Shown here piece by piece: positions 1-10,929 of a DNA stretch of 58,189 nucleotides (position 1 is the stretch's first letter; each line of letters begins with the position of its first letter). Position numbers and translations under genes: made by a program. The stretch covers positions 1 to 58,189 of the forward strand of contig JAFGER010000004.1 in NCBI GenBank assembly GCA_016931495.1, read 5' to 3'. The DNA is from Chlorobiaceae bacterium. GTDB taxonomy: Bacteria; Bacteroidota; Chlorobiia; Chlorobiales; Chlorobiaceae. Below the pieces are notes generated by a model. That model saw only the letters and a program-made list of their open reading frames with translations. It did no database searches and was not told the origin of the DNA.

Positions 1-42
1 CTCGGTGATCAACCAGCTTTCCATTAAATTCGAGGGCAGAGT

Positions 43-804
43 TCAGTTATGAAAATGGTCGTTTACACACTTAGTTGAACAGACCCCTGTTCCTGAGTCA
101 AAGTTCCAACTCACTGGAATTCCAGGGTTGCCGGTGGCATCATCTTCATCCATGAAGGTTGTGATTAATGCATCATTACCAATAATCTGAATTCCTTCAA
201 GCTGAGATAATTCTGTAAGTGAAAATGAGTTGGATATGACGGCAAAGTTATAGGCGTCAACTCCTAATCCGAGATCAATTGTTGCCGTTTTTGTTATATC
301 TGTAAAGCCATCAGGGTTCCACCATTCAAAAAAATAACCATACTCGCCTTCAGGAATTGAATAACCTAGATAATCAATATCCTGCCCATCAGCAAAAATG
401 ACGATCTGGGAGAGCGGGTCAGGACATGTGGTGACCCATCTTGTATTGCCATTTTTATCTTTATAGTCGCCGCCAATAACTGAGCCATCAGGTATTCTAT
501 TTCCACCCACGCTGAGAGTTAATGACATACTACCACCAGGTGGGATTGATCCCCCTGTAATGTTCCATTCTCTTGTTGATCTTGGTACTTTTGTTGCAGT
601 CCAGCCCGCTGGAGGATTTACCACAACAGGGCCATTATCTGTTCTTACTTTTATAGATGTAAAGCTCACTTTGCTAGTGGGTTTAACTGTTACCTTAATT
701 GTGTTAGAGCCTGCTAATGCTATGGGTGGCAGTATAAAAGCCGTCATTAAGGCAATGGCCATACTATACCATCCAGAGTTCATTATGAGTAGTCTGTGTC
801 TCAT
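43..804 (-). CDS. hypothetical secreted protein (N-terminal signal peptide), AT-rich locus
   Basis: 253-aa ORF with hydrophobic leader (MAIALMTAFILPPIALAG); no family recognised. Confidence 0.6.
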   Translation of the reverse strand: MRHRLLIMNSGWYSMAIALMTAFILPPIALAGSNTIKVTVKPTSKVSFTSIKVRTDNGPVVVNPPAGWTATKVPRSTREWNITGGSIPPGGSMSLTLSVGGNRIPDGSVIGGDYKDKNGNTRWVTTCPDPLSQIVIFADGQDIDYLGYSIPEGEYGYFFEWWNPDGFTDITKTATIDLGLGVDAYNFAVISNSFSLTELSQLEGIQIIGNDALITTFMDEDDATGNPGIPVSWNFDSGTGVCSTKCVNDHFHN

Positions 805-1692
805 GATATAATCTCCTTAATATTATTTGATTGGAGCTTCGATTTATTCGGTATTCTTATAGTTCTTGTTGGTTGTATTCCAGACTTTCCTTTTGATTGA
901 TGTTGGGTTGAGTGAGTTGATTTGTATAAAGTAAAAAAATGCTTGTGTATTAGATCGCCTTAATTCTGTTATAAATATACTTTTTTATATTTGATGATGG
1001 TTGCTTTCTTGATTACTTTGGAATTTGTTTTTATATATCAAGCTAATAATAATGATTAGAGGTAATAGGAGAAAGTGAAGCTATAAATTTATCTATAATA
1101 AATATTCCGATCTCACTGGTATATCACAAAAGCACCAATAACCCCGCAGATGGGGATGAACGCATTGTGGTGCTGCAAGCTGACCTCCTTCTTTGAATTG
1201 CCGAATGTTACTTCGTACTTCAAATACTACTGGTACTGCCTGAACTGCGTTTTGCTTTTTGGTGAGATTGGTATTGAGAAGAACTCTCAAATAAAAACTA
1301 CGATAATCCGCTTTAAAAATCTAAATGAATTATCAAAAAAAATCTGGGATTTGTGACTTTTTTGTTGTTTTTGGGCTGATAATACGTCATTTGTATAGTA
1401 TATGCCTGAATGGTTATTGAGGACTTGTTGTTTTTTTGTATTCAACATTTAAAAAATCAGGCAGGTGTTCAATAGATGCCGAGTCTTCGGTTCTCTCAGG
1501 GCTTTGTTTCAACTCGCTTATACTGGCCACATTCCATCCACTTCCTTCACCATCCCATCCCTTCCTGATTTTTCAGGAACGTAACGGCGGGCGGGCGGGG
1601 TTGGGTTCAGTGACGTGTATCTTTGTGTGTTTAAGGGGCGGGCGGCGTTGTGCGCTTCCTGTTCCTGCATTTTTTCCGGAGGAGGTTGCGCC

Positions 1693-2886
1693 ATGAAACC
1701 AATGCCTGTGATTACGATTCTTGCCGTCAATACCGGTTCGTCGAGTATCAAGTTTTCGCTTTACGAGAGCGGGGAGAAAGAGGAGCTGCTCTTTTCCGGT
1801 TCGCTGACCCGGATCGGCCTGAAGGACGGACGCTTTTCGGTGACCGATCCCGAGGGGCGGTACATCGATTGCGAGCGGGTCGATGCGGCGGATCACGCAG
1901 CGGCGTGCCGCTACGTCTTTTCGTGGCTCAGGCAGCACGGCTCTGGTATGCCGGACGCGGTTGGCCACCGGGTGGTGCATGGCGGGCCGCGCCACACCGC
2001 GCCCGAAAAGGTGACGCCCGAACTGCTCGACTCGGTCGCCGAACTCGTTCCCTACGCGCCCGAGCATCTTCCGCAGGCGCTGAACGCCATCCGCCACGCC
2101 ATGGCCGAGCTGCCGGGCGTCTTTCAGGTGGCCTGTTTCGATACCGCCTTCCACAGCACGATGCCGCCGCTGGCGAAGCTCTGCCCCATTCCGGAATCCT
2201 ACCGGAAGCAGGGAGTGCAGCGTTACGGCTTTCACGGGCTTTCCTACCAGTACCTTCTCAGCCAGCTCCAAGCCGACGGCGATCCGCTCGCACGGAAAGG
2301 GCGGGTGATCTTCGCGCATCTCGGCCACGGGGCGAGCATGGCGGCGGTGCTGGACGGACGCGGCATCGAGACGACGATGGGCTTTTCGCCGACGGGTGGC
2401 CTGGTGATGAGCACGCGCACGGGCGATCTCGATCCGGGCGTCATTTTGTACCTGATGCAGCAGGGGCACCTCGATGCTGAGGGGCTCCGGAATCTGGTGA
2501 ACAAAAAGTCGGGCCTGCTTGGCGTCTCCGGCCTGAGCGACGACATGCGCGACCTGCTCGATGCCGAGGCGGAAAACGAACAGGCTCGGCTGGCGGTGGA
2601 GCTTTTCTGCTACTCCGCCCGCAAGCACATCGGCGCTCTCGTGGCCGCGCTCGGTGGCCTCGACATGATCGTTTTCACCGGCGGCATCGGCCTGCACTCG
2701 CCCGAAATCCGCGAGCGCATCTGCTACGGCCTCGAATTTCTTGGAGTCCGGCTCGATCATGAAAAGAATCTGAACCATTCCGGAATTATTTCGACAGATA
2801 CCAGCCCGGTTGTCGTCAAAGCTATTGAGACCAACGAAGAGGTGACGATTGTCAGAGAGACAAGACGTGTGCTCGAAGGTGGTTAG
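1693..2886 (+). CDS. ackA: acetate kinase
   Basis: ILAVNTGSSSIKFSLYE motif, GHRVVHGG, HLGHGASMAAV, FTGGIG; GGAGG ribosome-binding site just upstream of ATG 1693. Confidence 0.95.
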   Translation: MKPMPVITILAVNTGSSSIKFSLYESGEKEELLFSGSLTRIGLKDGRFSVTDPEGRYIDCERVDAADHAAACRYVFSWLRQHGSGMPDAVGHRVVHGGPRHTAPEKVTPELLDSVAELVPYAPEHLPQALNAIRHAMAELPGVFQVACFDTAFHSTMPPLAKLCPIPESYRKQGVQRYGFHGLSYQYLLSQLQADGDPLARKGRVIFAHLGHGASMAAVLDGRGIETTMGFSPTGGLVMSTRTGDLDPGVILYLMQQGHLDAEGLRNLVNKKSGLLGVSGLSDDMRDLLDAEAENEQARLAVELFCYSARKHIGALVAALGGLDMIVFTGGIGLHSPEIRERICYGLEFLGVRLDHEKNLNHSGIISTDTSPVVVKAIETNEEVTIVRETRRVLEGG

Positions 2887-3064
2887 TGTGATGCCATTAT
2901 GGTGTGGTTACCGGTTTGGCATTGAATGACGAAAGCGGGGCGGTGCCGATTCACTGGTGCCGCCCTGTTCGTTTAACGTGAAGCAATTGATTGTAAGATA
3001 GGACAATAGAGTCCCGGATGAACTCCGGACTCAGCATAAAACAACCCTCAAATCCACATCTCTG

Positions 3065-5437
3065 ATGAATGAAACGATGACTCCGCTTTCCTCTCGTGAA
3101 CTCGATCTGATGAACGCGTACTGGCGGGCGGCGAACTATCTCTCCGTCGGCCAGATCTACCTTATGGACAATCCGCTCCTGAAGGAACCGCTCTCCAAAG
3201 AGCATATCAAGCCCCGGCTGCTCGGCCACTGGGGCACCACTCCCGGCCTCAATTTTCTCTACGTGCACCTGAACCGCATCATCCGGAACCGCGATCTCGA
3301 CATCGTTTACATCGCCGGGCCGGGGCATGGCGGGCCTGCGCTGGTGGCGAACGTGTGGATGGAGGGGACGTACAGCGAGTACTATCCCGACGTGTCGTTC
3401 GACGAACAGGGCATGAAACGGCTGTTCCGGCAGTTCTCCTTCCCGGGCGGCATTCCGAGCCACGTTGCACCGGAGACGCCGGGGTCGATCCACGAGGGCG
3501 GCGAGCTCGGTTACTCGATTTCGCACGCCTATGGCGCGGTGTTCGACAATCCCGACCTCGTCACGGCCTGCGTGATTGGCGACGGCGAGGCGGAGACTGG
3601 CCCGCTGGCGACGGCGTGGCACAGCAACAAGTTCCTGAACCCGAAGCGCGACGGCGCGGTGCTGCCGATTCTGCATCTCAACGGTTACAAGATCGCCAAC
3701 CCGACCGTGCTGGCGCGAATTTCGCACGAGGAGCTGGAAAAACTGATGACCGGCTACGGCTACAAGCCTTATTTCGTCGAGGGCGATGACCCCGCGACGA
3801 TGCATCAGGCGATGGCCGCCGTGATGGATCGCTGCTTCGACGAGATCGCCGAAATCCAGCGCCGGGCGCGTGTCGAGGGCGTGTGCGAGCGCCCGGCGTG
3901 GCCGATGATCGTGTTCCGTTCGCCGAAGGGGTGGACGGGGCCGAAGGTGGTTGACGGCAAGCCCGCCGAGGGGAACTGGCGCTCGCACCAGGTTCCGTTC
4001 AGCACGGTGCGCGACAATCAGGAGCACATGGCGCTGCTTGAATCGTGGCTCAGGAGCTACCGCGCCGAAGAGCTGTTCACGCCCGATGGCGTGCTGCTGC
4101 CGGAGCTTCAGGAGCTGGCTCCGAAAGGCAAAAAGCGCATGGGCGACATTCCGCACGCCAACGGCGGCCTGTTGCTCAAGGAGCTGCGGATGCCCGACTT
4201 CCGCGACTATGCGCTCGACGTGCCGTCGCCCGGCGCGGTGGAGGCCGAAGCGCCGAAGCCGATGGCCCGGTTCCTGCGCGACATCATGAAGATGAACGAA
4301 AAGGCGGCCAACTTCCGCGTTTTCGGCCCGGACGAGACCGCCTCGAACCGCCTCGGCGACCTGTTTGACGAGACCGACCGCACCTGGATGGCTGACACCA
4401 TTCCTTCTGACGATCATCTTTCGTGCGACGGCCGCGTGATGGAGATTCTCTCGGAGCACACCTGCCAGGGGTGGCTCGAAGGGTACCTGCTGACAGGCCG
4501 CCACGGCTTTTTCTCGTGCTACGAGGCGTTCATTCACATCATCGACTCGATGTTCAACCAGCACGCCAAGTGGCTCAAGGTGACCGACAGCGAAATTCCG
4601 TGGCGGCGGCCCATCGCCTCGCTCAACTACTTCCTCACCTCGCATGTATGGCGGCAGGATCACAACGGCTTTTCGCATCAGGATCCCGGCTTCATCGACC
4701 ACGTGGTGAACAAGAAGGCCGAGGTGATCCGCGTCTATCTGCCGCCGGACGCCAACACGCTGCTTTCGGTGACCGACCACTGCCTGCGCTCGCGCAACTA
4801 CATCAACGTCATCGTGGCGGGCAAGCAGCCCGCATGGCAGTGGCTTGACATGGAGGCCGCCGTCCGGCACTGCACCAGCGGTATCGGCATCTGGGAGTGG
4901 GCCTCGAATGACGCGGGCGGCGAGCCTGACGTGGTGATGGCCTGCGCGGGCGACGTGCCGACGCTCGAAACGCTGGCCGCTGTCAAGATTCTGCGCAAAC
5001 TCGCGCCGGAGCTGAAGATACGAGTGGTCAACATCGTCAATCTCATGACCCTCCAGCCGAAGGAGGAGCATCCGCACGGCCTTTCAGATCGCGACTTCGA
5101 CGACCTTTTCACCACCGGCAAGCCGATCATCTTCGCCTACCACGGCTACCCGTGGCTGATCCACCGCCTGACGTACCGCCGCACCAACCATCCGAACCTG
5201 CACGTGCGCGGCTACAAGGAGGAGGGCACCACCACCACACCGTTCGACATGGTGGTGATGAACGACCTCGACCGCTTCCATCTGGTAGCCGACGTAGCGA
5301 ACCGCGTGGAGAGCCTGAGGCCGCAAGCCGCCTACATCAAACAATACGTCCGCGACCGCCTGATCGAGCACAAAGAGTACATCACCAAATACGGTGAGGA
5401 TATGCCGGAAGTGAGGGACTGGAGATGGGAGGATTGA
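3065..5437 (+). CDS. xfp: phosphoketolase (xylulose-5-P/fructose-6-P type)
   Basis: 790 aa; [63 protein letters not shown]. Confidence 0.95.
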   Translation: MNETMTPLSSRELDLMNAYWRAANYLSVGQIYLMDNPLLKEPLSKEHIKPRLLGHWGTTPGLNFLYVHLNRIIRNRDLDIVYIAGPGHGGPALVANVWMEGTYSEYYPDVSFDEQGMKRLFRQFSFPGGIPSHVAPETPGSIHEGGELGYSISHAYGAVFDNPDLVTACVIGDGEAETGPLATAWHSNKFLNPKRDGAVLPILHLNGYKIANPTVLARISHEELEKLMTGYGYKPYFVEGDDPATMHQAMAAVMDRCFDEIAEIQRRARVEGVCERPAWPMIVFRSPKGWTGPKVVDGKPAEGNWRSHQVPFSTVRDNQEHMALLESWLRSYRAEELFTPDGVLLPELQELAPKGKKRMGDIPHANGGLLLKELRMPDFRDYALDVPSPGAVEAEAPKPMARFLRDIMKMNEKAANFRVFGPDETASNRLGDLFDETDRTWMADTIPSDDHLSCDGRVMEILSEHTCQGWLEGYLLTGRHGFFSCYEAFIHIIDSMFNQHAKWLKVTDSEIPWRRPIASLNYFLTSHVWRQDHNGFSHQDPGFIDHVVNKKAEVIRVYLPPDANTLLSVTDHCLRSRNYINVIVAGKQPAWQWLDMEAAVRHCTSGIGIWEWASNDAGGEPDVVMACAGDVPTLETLAAVKILRKLAPELKIRVVNIVNLMTLQPKEEHPHGLSDRDFDDLFTTGKPIIFAYHGYPWLIHRLTYRRTNHPNLHVRGYKEEGTTTTPFDMVVMNDLDRFHLVADVANRVESLRPQAAYIKQYVRDRLIEHKEYITKYGEDMPEVRDWRWED

Positions 5438-5486
5438 TGTTGGGGATTGTTTTGGACTGATAGAAAACGAACATTTCCATTCATTT

Positions 5487-5581
5487 GTAGGGGCAGACCT
5501 GTGTGTCTGCCCTTTTTGCGTCGAATCGCAGGGTGATCGCGTGGAATGAGGGCGAACACACAGGTTCGTCATGCGGGGTGT
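5487..5581. repeat. REP-like paired palindromic element (GTAGGGGCAGACCTGTGTGTCTGCCC ... GGGCGAACACACAGGTTCG)
   Basis: Direct match to the family also seen at 5819, 6226, 6637, 31717, 34917, 35083 and 35138. Confidence 0.75.
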
Positions 5582-5602
5582 CATGTTGTAATATTGGTAG
5601 AT

Positions 5603-6193
5603 TTATCGAATCGAAATATATAATTCATCCGTCGCCCATCGTGCGGGATTGTTGTTGATGTATTCACGGATTTCACAGAGTTCTTGTTCGCTGCGAATGA
5701 TATGTTCCCAATAATTGCGTTGCCACAAACGTTTACTGAATGCGTTCCATTCATCATTTCTTACTCCACGGATATATTCGTTTGTTGTCATGGTTTTGTA
5801 CCATTGCACAATCTTCTGTAGGGGTGGTGCCGACCCGTTAGGATCGCCCTTTTGTGTTGATTCAGATGGGGAAGGGCGGGCACACAGGTTCGCCCCTACG
5901 GTTTGTTGATACTCTGGTTTACCAGTGTTGGCGATAATGAAATGAACATGGTTTGGCATACAGATAAATTCACCGCATTGTAAATACGGAAATTTGTTTT
6001 CCAGTTCGATAAACCACCGATGCGTCATGGCCCCGGCATTGTTCAATCGCATGACATCGTCAGTGATGTCGCCAAACAGACAGTGTCTCTCGTTTAAACA
6101 GATCGTTACGAAATACAAGCCGTTCTGCGCATAGTCATAATTCTGAAGTCGAATGCTGCGGCGGTTTCCTGGATTTTCGTTTTTTCTGGTCAT
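5603..6193 (-). CDS. REP-associated tyrosine transposase (RAYT, Y1_Tnp/IS200-like family)
   Basis: RRSIRLQNYDYAQNGLYFVTICLNERHCLFG, CMPNHVHFII (HUH motif), LWQRNYWEHIIRSEQELCEIREYINNNPARW; ATG at 6193 preferred over the ORF start at 6343. Confidence 0.88.
   Translation of the reverse strand: MTRKNENPGNRRSIRLQNYDYAQNGLYFVTICLNERHCLFGDITDDVMRLNNAGAMTHRWFIELENKFPYLQCGEFICMPNHVHFIIANTGKPEYQQTVGANLCARPSPSESTQKGDPNGSAPPLQKIVQWYKTMTTNEYIRGVRNDEWNAFSKRLWQRNYWEHIIRSEQELCEIREYINNNPARWATDELYISIR
5819..5902. repeat. REP-like element inside the RAYT reading frame
   Basis: TAGGGGTGGTGCCGACCC...GGGAAGGGCGGGCACACAGGTTCGCCCCTACGG. Confidence 0.75.
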
Positions 6194-6225
6194 TCGACAA
6201 TGTTGAGAAGTGTTTTCATATTCGT

Positions 6226-6300
6226 TTGGGCATATCTGCGTGTCTGCCCTTATGCGCGATTCAGAACGGGAAGGGCAGACACACAGGTCTGCCCCTACAG
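6226..6300. repeat. REP-like paired element between RAYT and antitoxin gene
   Basis: GGGCATATCTGCGTGTCTGCCC...GGGAAGGGCAGACACACAGGTCTGCCCCTACAG. Confidence 0.75.
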
Positions 6301-6339
6301 GGATCATGGTTTTGTGCCAGCAGGATAATACCAGAAGCT

Positions 6340-6570
6340 TCATCTCCTGTTGATCCTTTCCATTACCTCTTCGACCGGCGAAACTTTGATTTTGCCTTCT
6401 TTGTAGGCGTCGAGCCTCGACTCGAATTCAGTCGCCCATGCTGCATCGATCTCGGCTTTGCGAGGATTGTCGAAACTTTGAAAGAGTCGCTCAATCATTT
6501 CAGCCCTTTCGACGGGGGTCAGGCCGAGGGCATCGTTCATTATTTTTTCGGCGGTCGCTGTCATCTCGTT
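6340..6570 (-). CDS. addiction-module antitoxin-like protein (PF09720-type), no toxin partner visible
   Basis: MTATAEKIMNDALGLTPVERAEMIERLFQSFDNPRKAEIDAAWATEFESRLDAYKEGKIKVSPVEEVMERINRR; full ORF 6340..6618, start estimated. Confidence 0.75.
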   Translation of the reverse strand, partial: NEMTATAEKIMNDALGLTPVERAEMIERLFQSFDNPRKAEIDAAWATEFESRLDAYKEGKIKVSPVEEVMERINRR

Positions 6571-6636
6571 TTCCTGTTTTTCGTTCAATGCTATGAAAAA
6601 TATCCAACGAATCATCAAGGTGCAAATCGGAGAAAA

Positions 6637-6671
6637 GGGGCAGGGCAGGCGCGAAGACCTGCCCCTACGGG
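6637..6671. repeat. REP-like palindrome
   Basis: GGGGCAGGGCAGGCGCGAAGACCTGCCCCTACGG. Confidence 0.7.
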
Positions 6672-6688
6672 AGAAGATGTGTCGCTGT

Positions 6689-7282
6689 TCACTTCACCAC
6701 CGGCGGGAATTGGGCCATGATTTTTGTGACCACTTCGTCGATGTCGCGGTGCAGGCTTTCGGCTGAGCGGTAGTCATTCAGAATGCCCCGCGCGACGCCG
6801 CGCCAAGCGATGTCGTCGCTTTTGCCGTTGAAGATGTCGATGATGAGTGTGCCCTCTTCAAAATGGCGCACGGTCGGCATGGGGCCGTAAGGGTCGTACC
6901 AGAAGGCTGTGTAGCCGCCGCGCCGCCAGCCCCGGTAGTAGCCTTCACGATAGATGAACCCGACGGGGGGCGGCCCGACGACAACCCGTTCCCTGATTCC
7001 CGCATGAGCGTGGATGGTGAAATCAACCGGGCCTCTCTCTTTGCGGATGAAGCCTTTGGCCGCGAGTTCACGATCGACTGCCCTCATGATATGTTTGTAG
7101 ATCAACGGATTCCTGAGCAGAATATCGTCCTCGATTCCCGGCCGGGACTGTTCCGTCCAGCGGTAGGTTTTGTAGTCGTAGAAGGGCATTGCGCGGTCGT
7201 AGTCGCTGACGACCGTGTACGACGAACAGCCCGCAAGCAGAAGCAGGCTGAAAATCGAAAAAATCCGGAACGAGCGTTTCAT
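6689..7282 (-). CDS. DUF4136-type lipoprotein
   Basis: Lipobox LLLLAGCSS; SDYDRAMPFYDYKTYRW and GTLIIDIFNGKSDDIAWRGVARG typical of DUF4136. Confidence 0.8.
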   Translation of the reverse strand: MKRSFRIFSIFSLLLLAGCSSYTVVSDYDRAMPFYDYKTYRWTEQSRPGIEDDILLRNPLIYKHIMRAVDRELAAKGFIRKERGPVDFTIHAHAGIRERVVVGPPPVGFIYREGYYRGWRRGGYTAFWYDPYGPMPTVRHFEEGTLIIDIFNGKSDDIAWRGVARGILNDYRSAESLHRDIDEVVTKIMAQFPPVVK

Positions 7283-7342
7283 GGTTTTTTCTCCTGATAA
7301 TAGCGCAAGCGATGAAAAGCGGAGGATCGGTTCCTTTGTTGA

Positions 7343-7484
7343 AGGGCACCTCTAAACGCATATTGCGCATCACGATTGCGGCGTCGGGTGGTGCTCGAAA
7401 TTTTCTCGTACTCCGTGTATGCTCAGGTTTCTGCGCTCCAACAGCCTGGCACTTGGGCCGCTCATGACATTTTTTAGAGGTACA
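7343..7484. mobile_element. MITE-like dispersed repeat, copy 1
   Basis: AGGGCACCTCTAAA...TTTTTTAGAGGTAC; internal sequence shared with 34061 and 58055. Confidence 0.8.
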
Positions 7485-7513
7485 TTACATTTGACGTCGA
7501 TCAGGAATAAACC

Positions 7514-7918
7514 ATGCATACCTTGAAGCGGGCGGGAAGAGTGAAACCGGACAGACAAAAGCTGATGGTCAGCGCGGCGCGTGTGTTGCTCGTCTTTGCG
7601 CTTCTGTTCACCTTGTACGAGGCGACTCGAATGCATCCGGTGAACCTGGATCCGCATGACAACAGCGACAAGCTGCTTCATGCCTTTGCTTTTTATGTCC
7701 TTGCTTTTCTTGCGGATAGAGGGTATCCGGCAAGCCGGCACCTGCCGCGGAAGTTGCTTTTTCTTGCGTTTTTTGGAATTTTCATTGAATTGGTGCAGGT
7801 TTATTTGCCTTGGCGAAGCGCCGAGGTGATGGACTTCATCGCCGATTGCATCGGTGTTGCGGTCTATCTGGTTCCTGTTCTGGTGGTTCGTCAGATCAAG
7901 AAGCACCGAAACAGTTGA
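7514..7918 (+). CDS. VanZ-like family membrane protein
   Basis: DNSDKLLHAFAFYVLAFLADRGYP...FFGIFIELVQVYLPWRSAEVMDFIADCIGV. Confidence 0.85.
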   Translation: MHTLKRAGRVKPDRQKLMVSAARVLLVFALLFTLYEATRMHPVNLDPHDNSDKLLHAFAFYVLAFLADRGYPASRHLPRKLLFLAFFGIFIELVQVYLPWRSAEVMDFIADCIGVAVYLVPVLVVRQIKKHRNS

Positions 7919-7961
7919 GCCTTCTGAAGTACAATTTGCTGAATGTTTTCGGTTATAGACT

Positions 7962-8471
7962 ATGGTTGCAGAGCATATCATCTGTGATTTCGAGAACCGG
8001 TGCCTTGAGTGGCGCAATGTTGATGACACTGTTATGGGGGGCAGCTCCAAAAGCTCCCTGCTGGTGGACGATTCGGGACTGGCGACTTTTGCGGGCCGCC
8101 TGTCGCTGGATCGCAACGGAGGATTCGCTTCGGTGCGCACCGTGTTCGAAACGCAGGATTACAGCGGATACGACCGTTTCAGGATTCGCCTGAAAGGCGA
8201 CGGCCGCCGCTACGATTTCCGCGTCAGGAATAATGCCGATGCCGACGGGCTGGTGTATGGCTGCGCGTTCGAGACGGTGTCCGGCGAGTGGTCGGAGGTC
8301 GATCTGCCTTTCTCCGGACTGTTGCCGCTGGCCGGAGGGCGCGAGGAGCCGCAGAGCGGAGACAGGCCGTTCGATTCGTCGAATGTCATCCAGATATGCT
8401 TCCTCGTGGCCGAGCAGCAGAAGGGGAACTTCAACCTTCAGATCGATTGGATCAAGGCGGTCAGAGCCTGA
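7962..8471 (+). CDS. CIA30 family protein (complex I intermediate-associated protein 30-like)
   Basis: [25 protein letters not shown]...[22 protein letters not shown]; tail overlaps hisF by 11 nt. Confidence 0.85.
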   Translation: MVAEHIICDFENRCLEWRNVDDTVMGGSSKSSLLVDDSGLATFAGRLSLDRNGGFASVRTVFETQDYSGYDRFRIRLKGDGRRYDFRVRNNADADGLVYGCAFETVSGEWSEVDLPFSGLLPLAGGREEPQSGDRPFDSSNVIQICFLVAEQQKGNFNLQIDWIKAVRA

Positions 8472-9216
8472 CCGGAATGCCCTTGTCGCGAAGGTACTCC
8501 TTGGCTTCCCTGATCGAATAGGTGCGGAAATGGAAGATCGAGGCCGCAAGCGCCGCGTCGGCGTGGCCTTTGGTGAATCCTTCGTAAAGGTGTTCGAGGT
8601 TGCCCGCTCCGCCTGAGGCGATGACCGGGATGTGCACCGAGGTGGAGATGCGCTTGAGGATGTCGTTGTCGTAGCCCTCCTGCGTGCCGTCGCGATCCAT
8701 GCTGGTCAGGAGGATTTCCCCCGCGCCAAGCTCCTGCACCCGGTGCGCCCACTCGACCGCTTCGTATGCGGTCGGCTTTTTGCCCGAGTGGGTGTGCACG
8801 ATGTATTCGCCGTTCACCTTTTTCACGTCGATGGCCACCACCACCGCCTGCGAACCGAACCGCTCGGCGATGCGTGAAATCAGCTCTGGCTCGTTGACCG
8901 CGGCGGTGTTGACCGACACCTTGTCGGCGCCGTGCAGAAAGGCGTCTCGCGCCCGCTCGACCGAGCTGATACCCCCGCCAACCGTCAGCGGAATGAACAC
9001 CTCGCCTGAAACTTTCAGCACCTCCTCAAGCGTTGTCCTTCTCGATTCGATCGAAGCGGAAATATCGAGGAACACCAGTTCGTCGGCCATTTCGCCGTTG
9101 TAGAACCGGGCCTGTTCGAGAATCGAACCTGCGTCCCGGAGACCTTCGAAATTGATTCCTTTGACAACCCGTCCGTCGCGGACGTCGAGGCAGGGGATGA
9201 TTCGTTTGGCTAACAT
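8461..9216 (-). CDS. hisF: imidazole glycerol phosphate synthase subunit HisF
   Basis: [30 protein letters not shown]...[26 protein letters not shown]. Confidence 0.97.
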   Translation of the reverse strand: MLAKRIIPCLDVRDGRVVKGINFEGLRDAGSILEQARFYNGEMADELVFLDISASIESRRTTLEEVLKVSGEVFIPLTVGGGISSVERARDAFLHGADKVSVNTAAVNEPELISRIAERFGSQAVVVAIDVKKVNGEYIVHTHSGKKPTAYEAVEWAHRVQELGAGEILLTSMDRDGTQEGYDNDILKRISTSVHIPVIASGGAGNLEHLYEGFTKGHADAALAASIFHFRTYSIREAKEYLRDKGIPVRL

Positions 9217-9376
9217 CTTGGCAGAATTTGAGAGTCGGAACGTCCCGCCAGGCAGCGGGATCAAACCACTCAGGAAATCACAAAACTTTGATTCTGCAAC
9301 AATATACTAAAGTCTTCTTATATTGAGCCGCATTCCAGAGCACCATCCAAGCAGCCACGAGAACAGGAGAACCGCC

Positions 9377-9697
9377 ATGAAATTTCCCGTTTGCGAATTC
9401 GCTGAATCCGAAGAGGGATTCTACTCCCAATGCGCCAGTTGCCCCATTGAATCCAGCCAGGCCGGATGCGCCCTTGACGAGCTTGATGACGGCACGTACC
9501 AGTTCGTTGGCGAAACTCCCCACGGCGGCGTCAGGGCGATTTTCTATTTCAAGAACGATGCCGGTGACCAGGTTGCCAAGCAGGATGCCGTGCATGTCGA
9601 AATCCATGAGTTCGACGAGCAGGATGCGCTGCTGGCCATTCTGTACGGCATGGTCGATCCCGAAGGGATGATCTACCTGAAAAAGTCCGACAGCTAA
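9377..9697 (+). CDS. small conserved-type protein with Cys cluster, function unknown
   Basis: MKFPVCEFAESEEGFYSQCASCPIESSQAGC; start at 9377 chosen inside ORF 9323..9697. Confidence 0.65.
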   Translation: MKFPVCEFAESEEGFYSQCASCPIESSQAGCALDELDDGTYQFVGETPHGGVRAIFYFKNDAGDQVAKQDAVHVEIHEFDEQDALLAILYGMVDPEGMIYLKKSDS

Positions 9698-9763
9698 CGA
9701 AAAAGACATCTCTGAAAAATGTTCAGCGTGGCTTGAGTGCTGCGATTCCGGCAGTGGTCGTGA

Positions 9764-10924
<1,161 letters not shown>

Positions 10925-10929
10925 ACTTC

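Noticed and set aside
1093-1356. short opposing ORFs (65 and 68 aa) in the AT-rich spacer
   Set aside because: They overlap each other on opposite strands, have no ribosome-binding site I could support and no recognised family.
2951-5077. 708-aa minus-strand ORF
   Set aside because: Lies antisense to xfp; Arg/His/Val-rich translation typical of mirror ORFs in GC-rich coding DNA.
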